A stretch of 16,108 bases of DNA from Ectocarpus siliculosus (taxonomy: Eukaryota > Sar > Phaeophyceae > Ectocarpales > Ectocarpaceae). This document shows positions 15,995 to 16,108 of this stretch, in pieces. Every line of letters starts with the position of its first letter. Positions within the stretch are counted from its first letter, which is position 1. Location: contig FN648975.1 in the NCBI GenBank assembly GCA_000310025.1, forward strand, positions 1-16,108, written 5' to 3'. The notes under the pieces were generated by a model. The model had not been told where the DNA came from. It did no database searches and was given only the letters and a program-made list of their open reading frames with translations. The position numbers and the translations under genes were made by a program.

Positions 15995-16108
15995 CAGGAG
16001 GTCTGGCCTTCGGTTGTGACTGCCTCCCAACCTGTATCATCGGTGCTTTCACAACCAGGAGGTTTGGCCTAAGGTTGTGGCTGCCCCCCAACCTGTGTGA
16101 TCGGTGCT
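15995..16108 (+). repeat. 61 bp minisatellite, truncated by window end
   Basis: Unit 1 is 15995-16055 and unit 2 runs from 16056 to the window end (53 of 61 bp). Both contain CAGGAGGT(C/T)TGGCCT, AGGTTGTG or CGGTTGTG, CTGCC(T/C)CCCAACCTGT and ATCGGTGCT. Seven or eight substitutions separate them. More units may follow beyond the window. Confidence 0.9.

Noticed and set aside
1-16108. CRISPR array or prokaryotic operon
   Set aside because: No regular 25-40 bp repeats with unique spacers, no co-directional gene runs and no ribosome-binding sites were seen.
1-16108. Ribosomal RNA genes or integrated viral genes
   Set aside because: No stretch resembles conserved rRNA cores, and no capsid, polymerase or other viral hallmark motif was recognised in any frame.

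Overview
The window looks like a gene-poor stretch of eukaryotic nuclear DNA. No reading frame gives a protein I can name, frames are short and unordered on both strands, and there are no bacterial-type operons or ribosome binding sites. Intron-type splice signals (pyrimidine-rich tract then CAG; CAG followed by GT) occur beside several protein-like segments. Base composition is mixed, CG dinucleotides are common, and there are degenerate CCCTAA/TTAGGG-type telomere-like motifs and a long (TC)n microsatellite. An alga or other protist with intron-rich genes (for example a stramenopile) would fit, but this is a guess from texture and not from a marker gene.

Layout. 1-1198: no supported gene. 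1199-1360: a C13 run and a two-unit minisatellite. About 1621-2135: a GC-rich array of 98-111 bp units that appears to be a decayed Ala/Pro/Val-rich coding repeat. 2141-3345: nothing firm apart from a 32 bp tandem duplication. 3346-3645: a protein-like frame broken by stops, ending exactly where telomere-like sequence and a G-quadruplex motif begin (3646-3876). 4428-5174: a long imperfect inverted repeat whose two arms each carry a small AACCCT/AGGGTT hairpin. 5175-7991: little that can be named, with one possible exon at 6895-7015. 7992-9027: short degenerate repeats, a TTAGGG-like patch and two hairpin sites. 9727-11807: the main repeat locus, with two roughly 400 bp direct repeats about 90% identical by eye, 1284 bp apart, and a more diverged third copy between them; the spacer carries the longest open frame of the window (315 codons) on + and a basic frame on -. 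11808-13512: no firm gene, one attractive possible exon on the minus strand (12961-13139) and hairpins. 13513-13567: (TC)n. 14723-14983: a degenerate tRNA-like segment followed by T6, partly inside a foldback inverted repeat. 15995-16108: a 61 bp minisatellite running off the end.

How it fits together. I see no functional gene set. The strongest signals are repeats: one dispersed family in LTR-like arrangement, two foldback structures, a decayed coding array and several minisatellites. The best candidate for something undescribed is the 9727-11807 family, whose copies share a partly conserved reading frame. Coding calls are all low confidence because no similarity search or transcript data was available.
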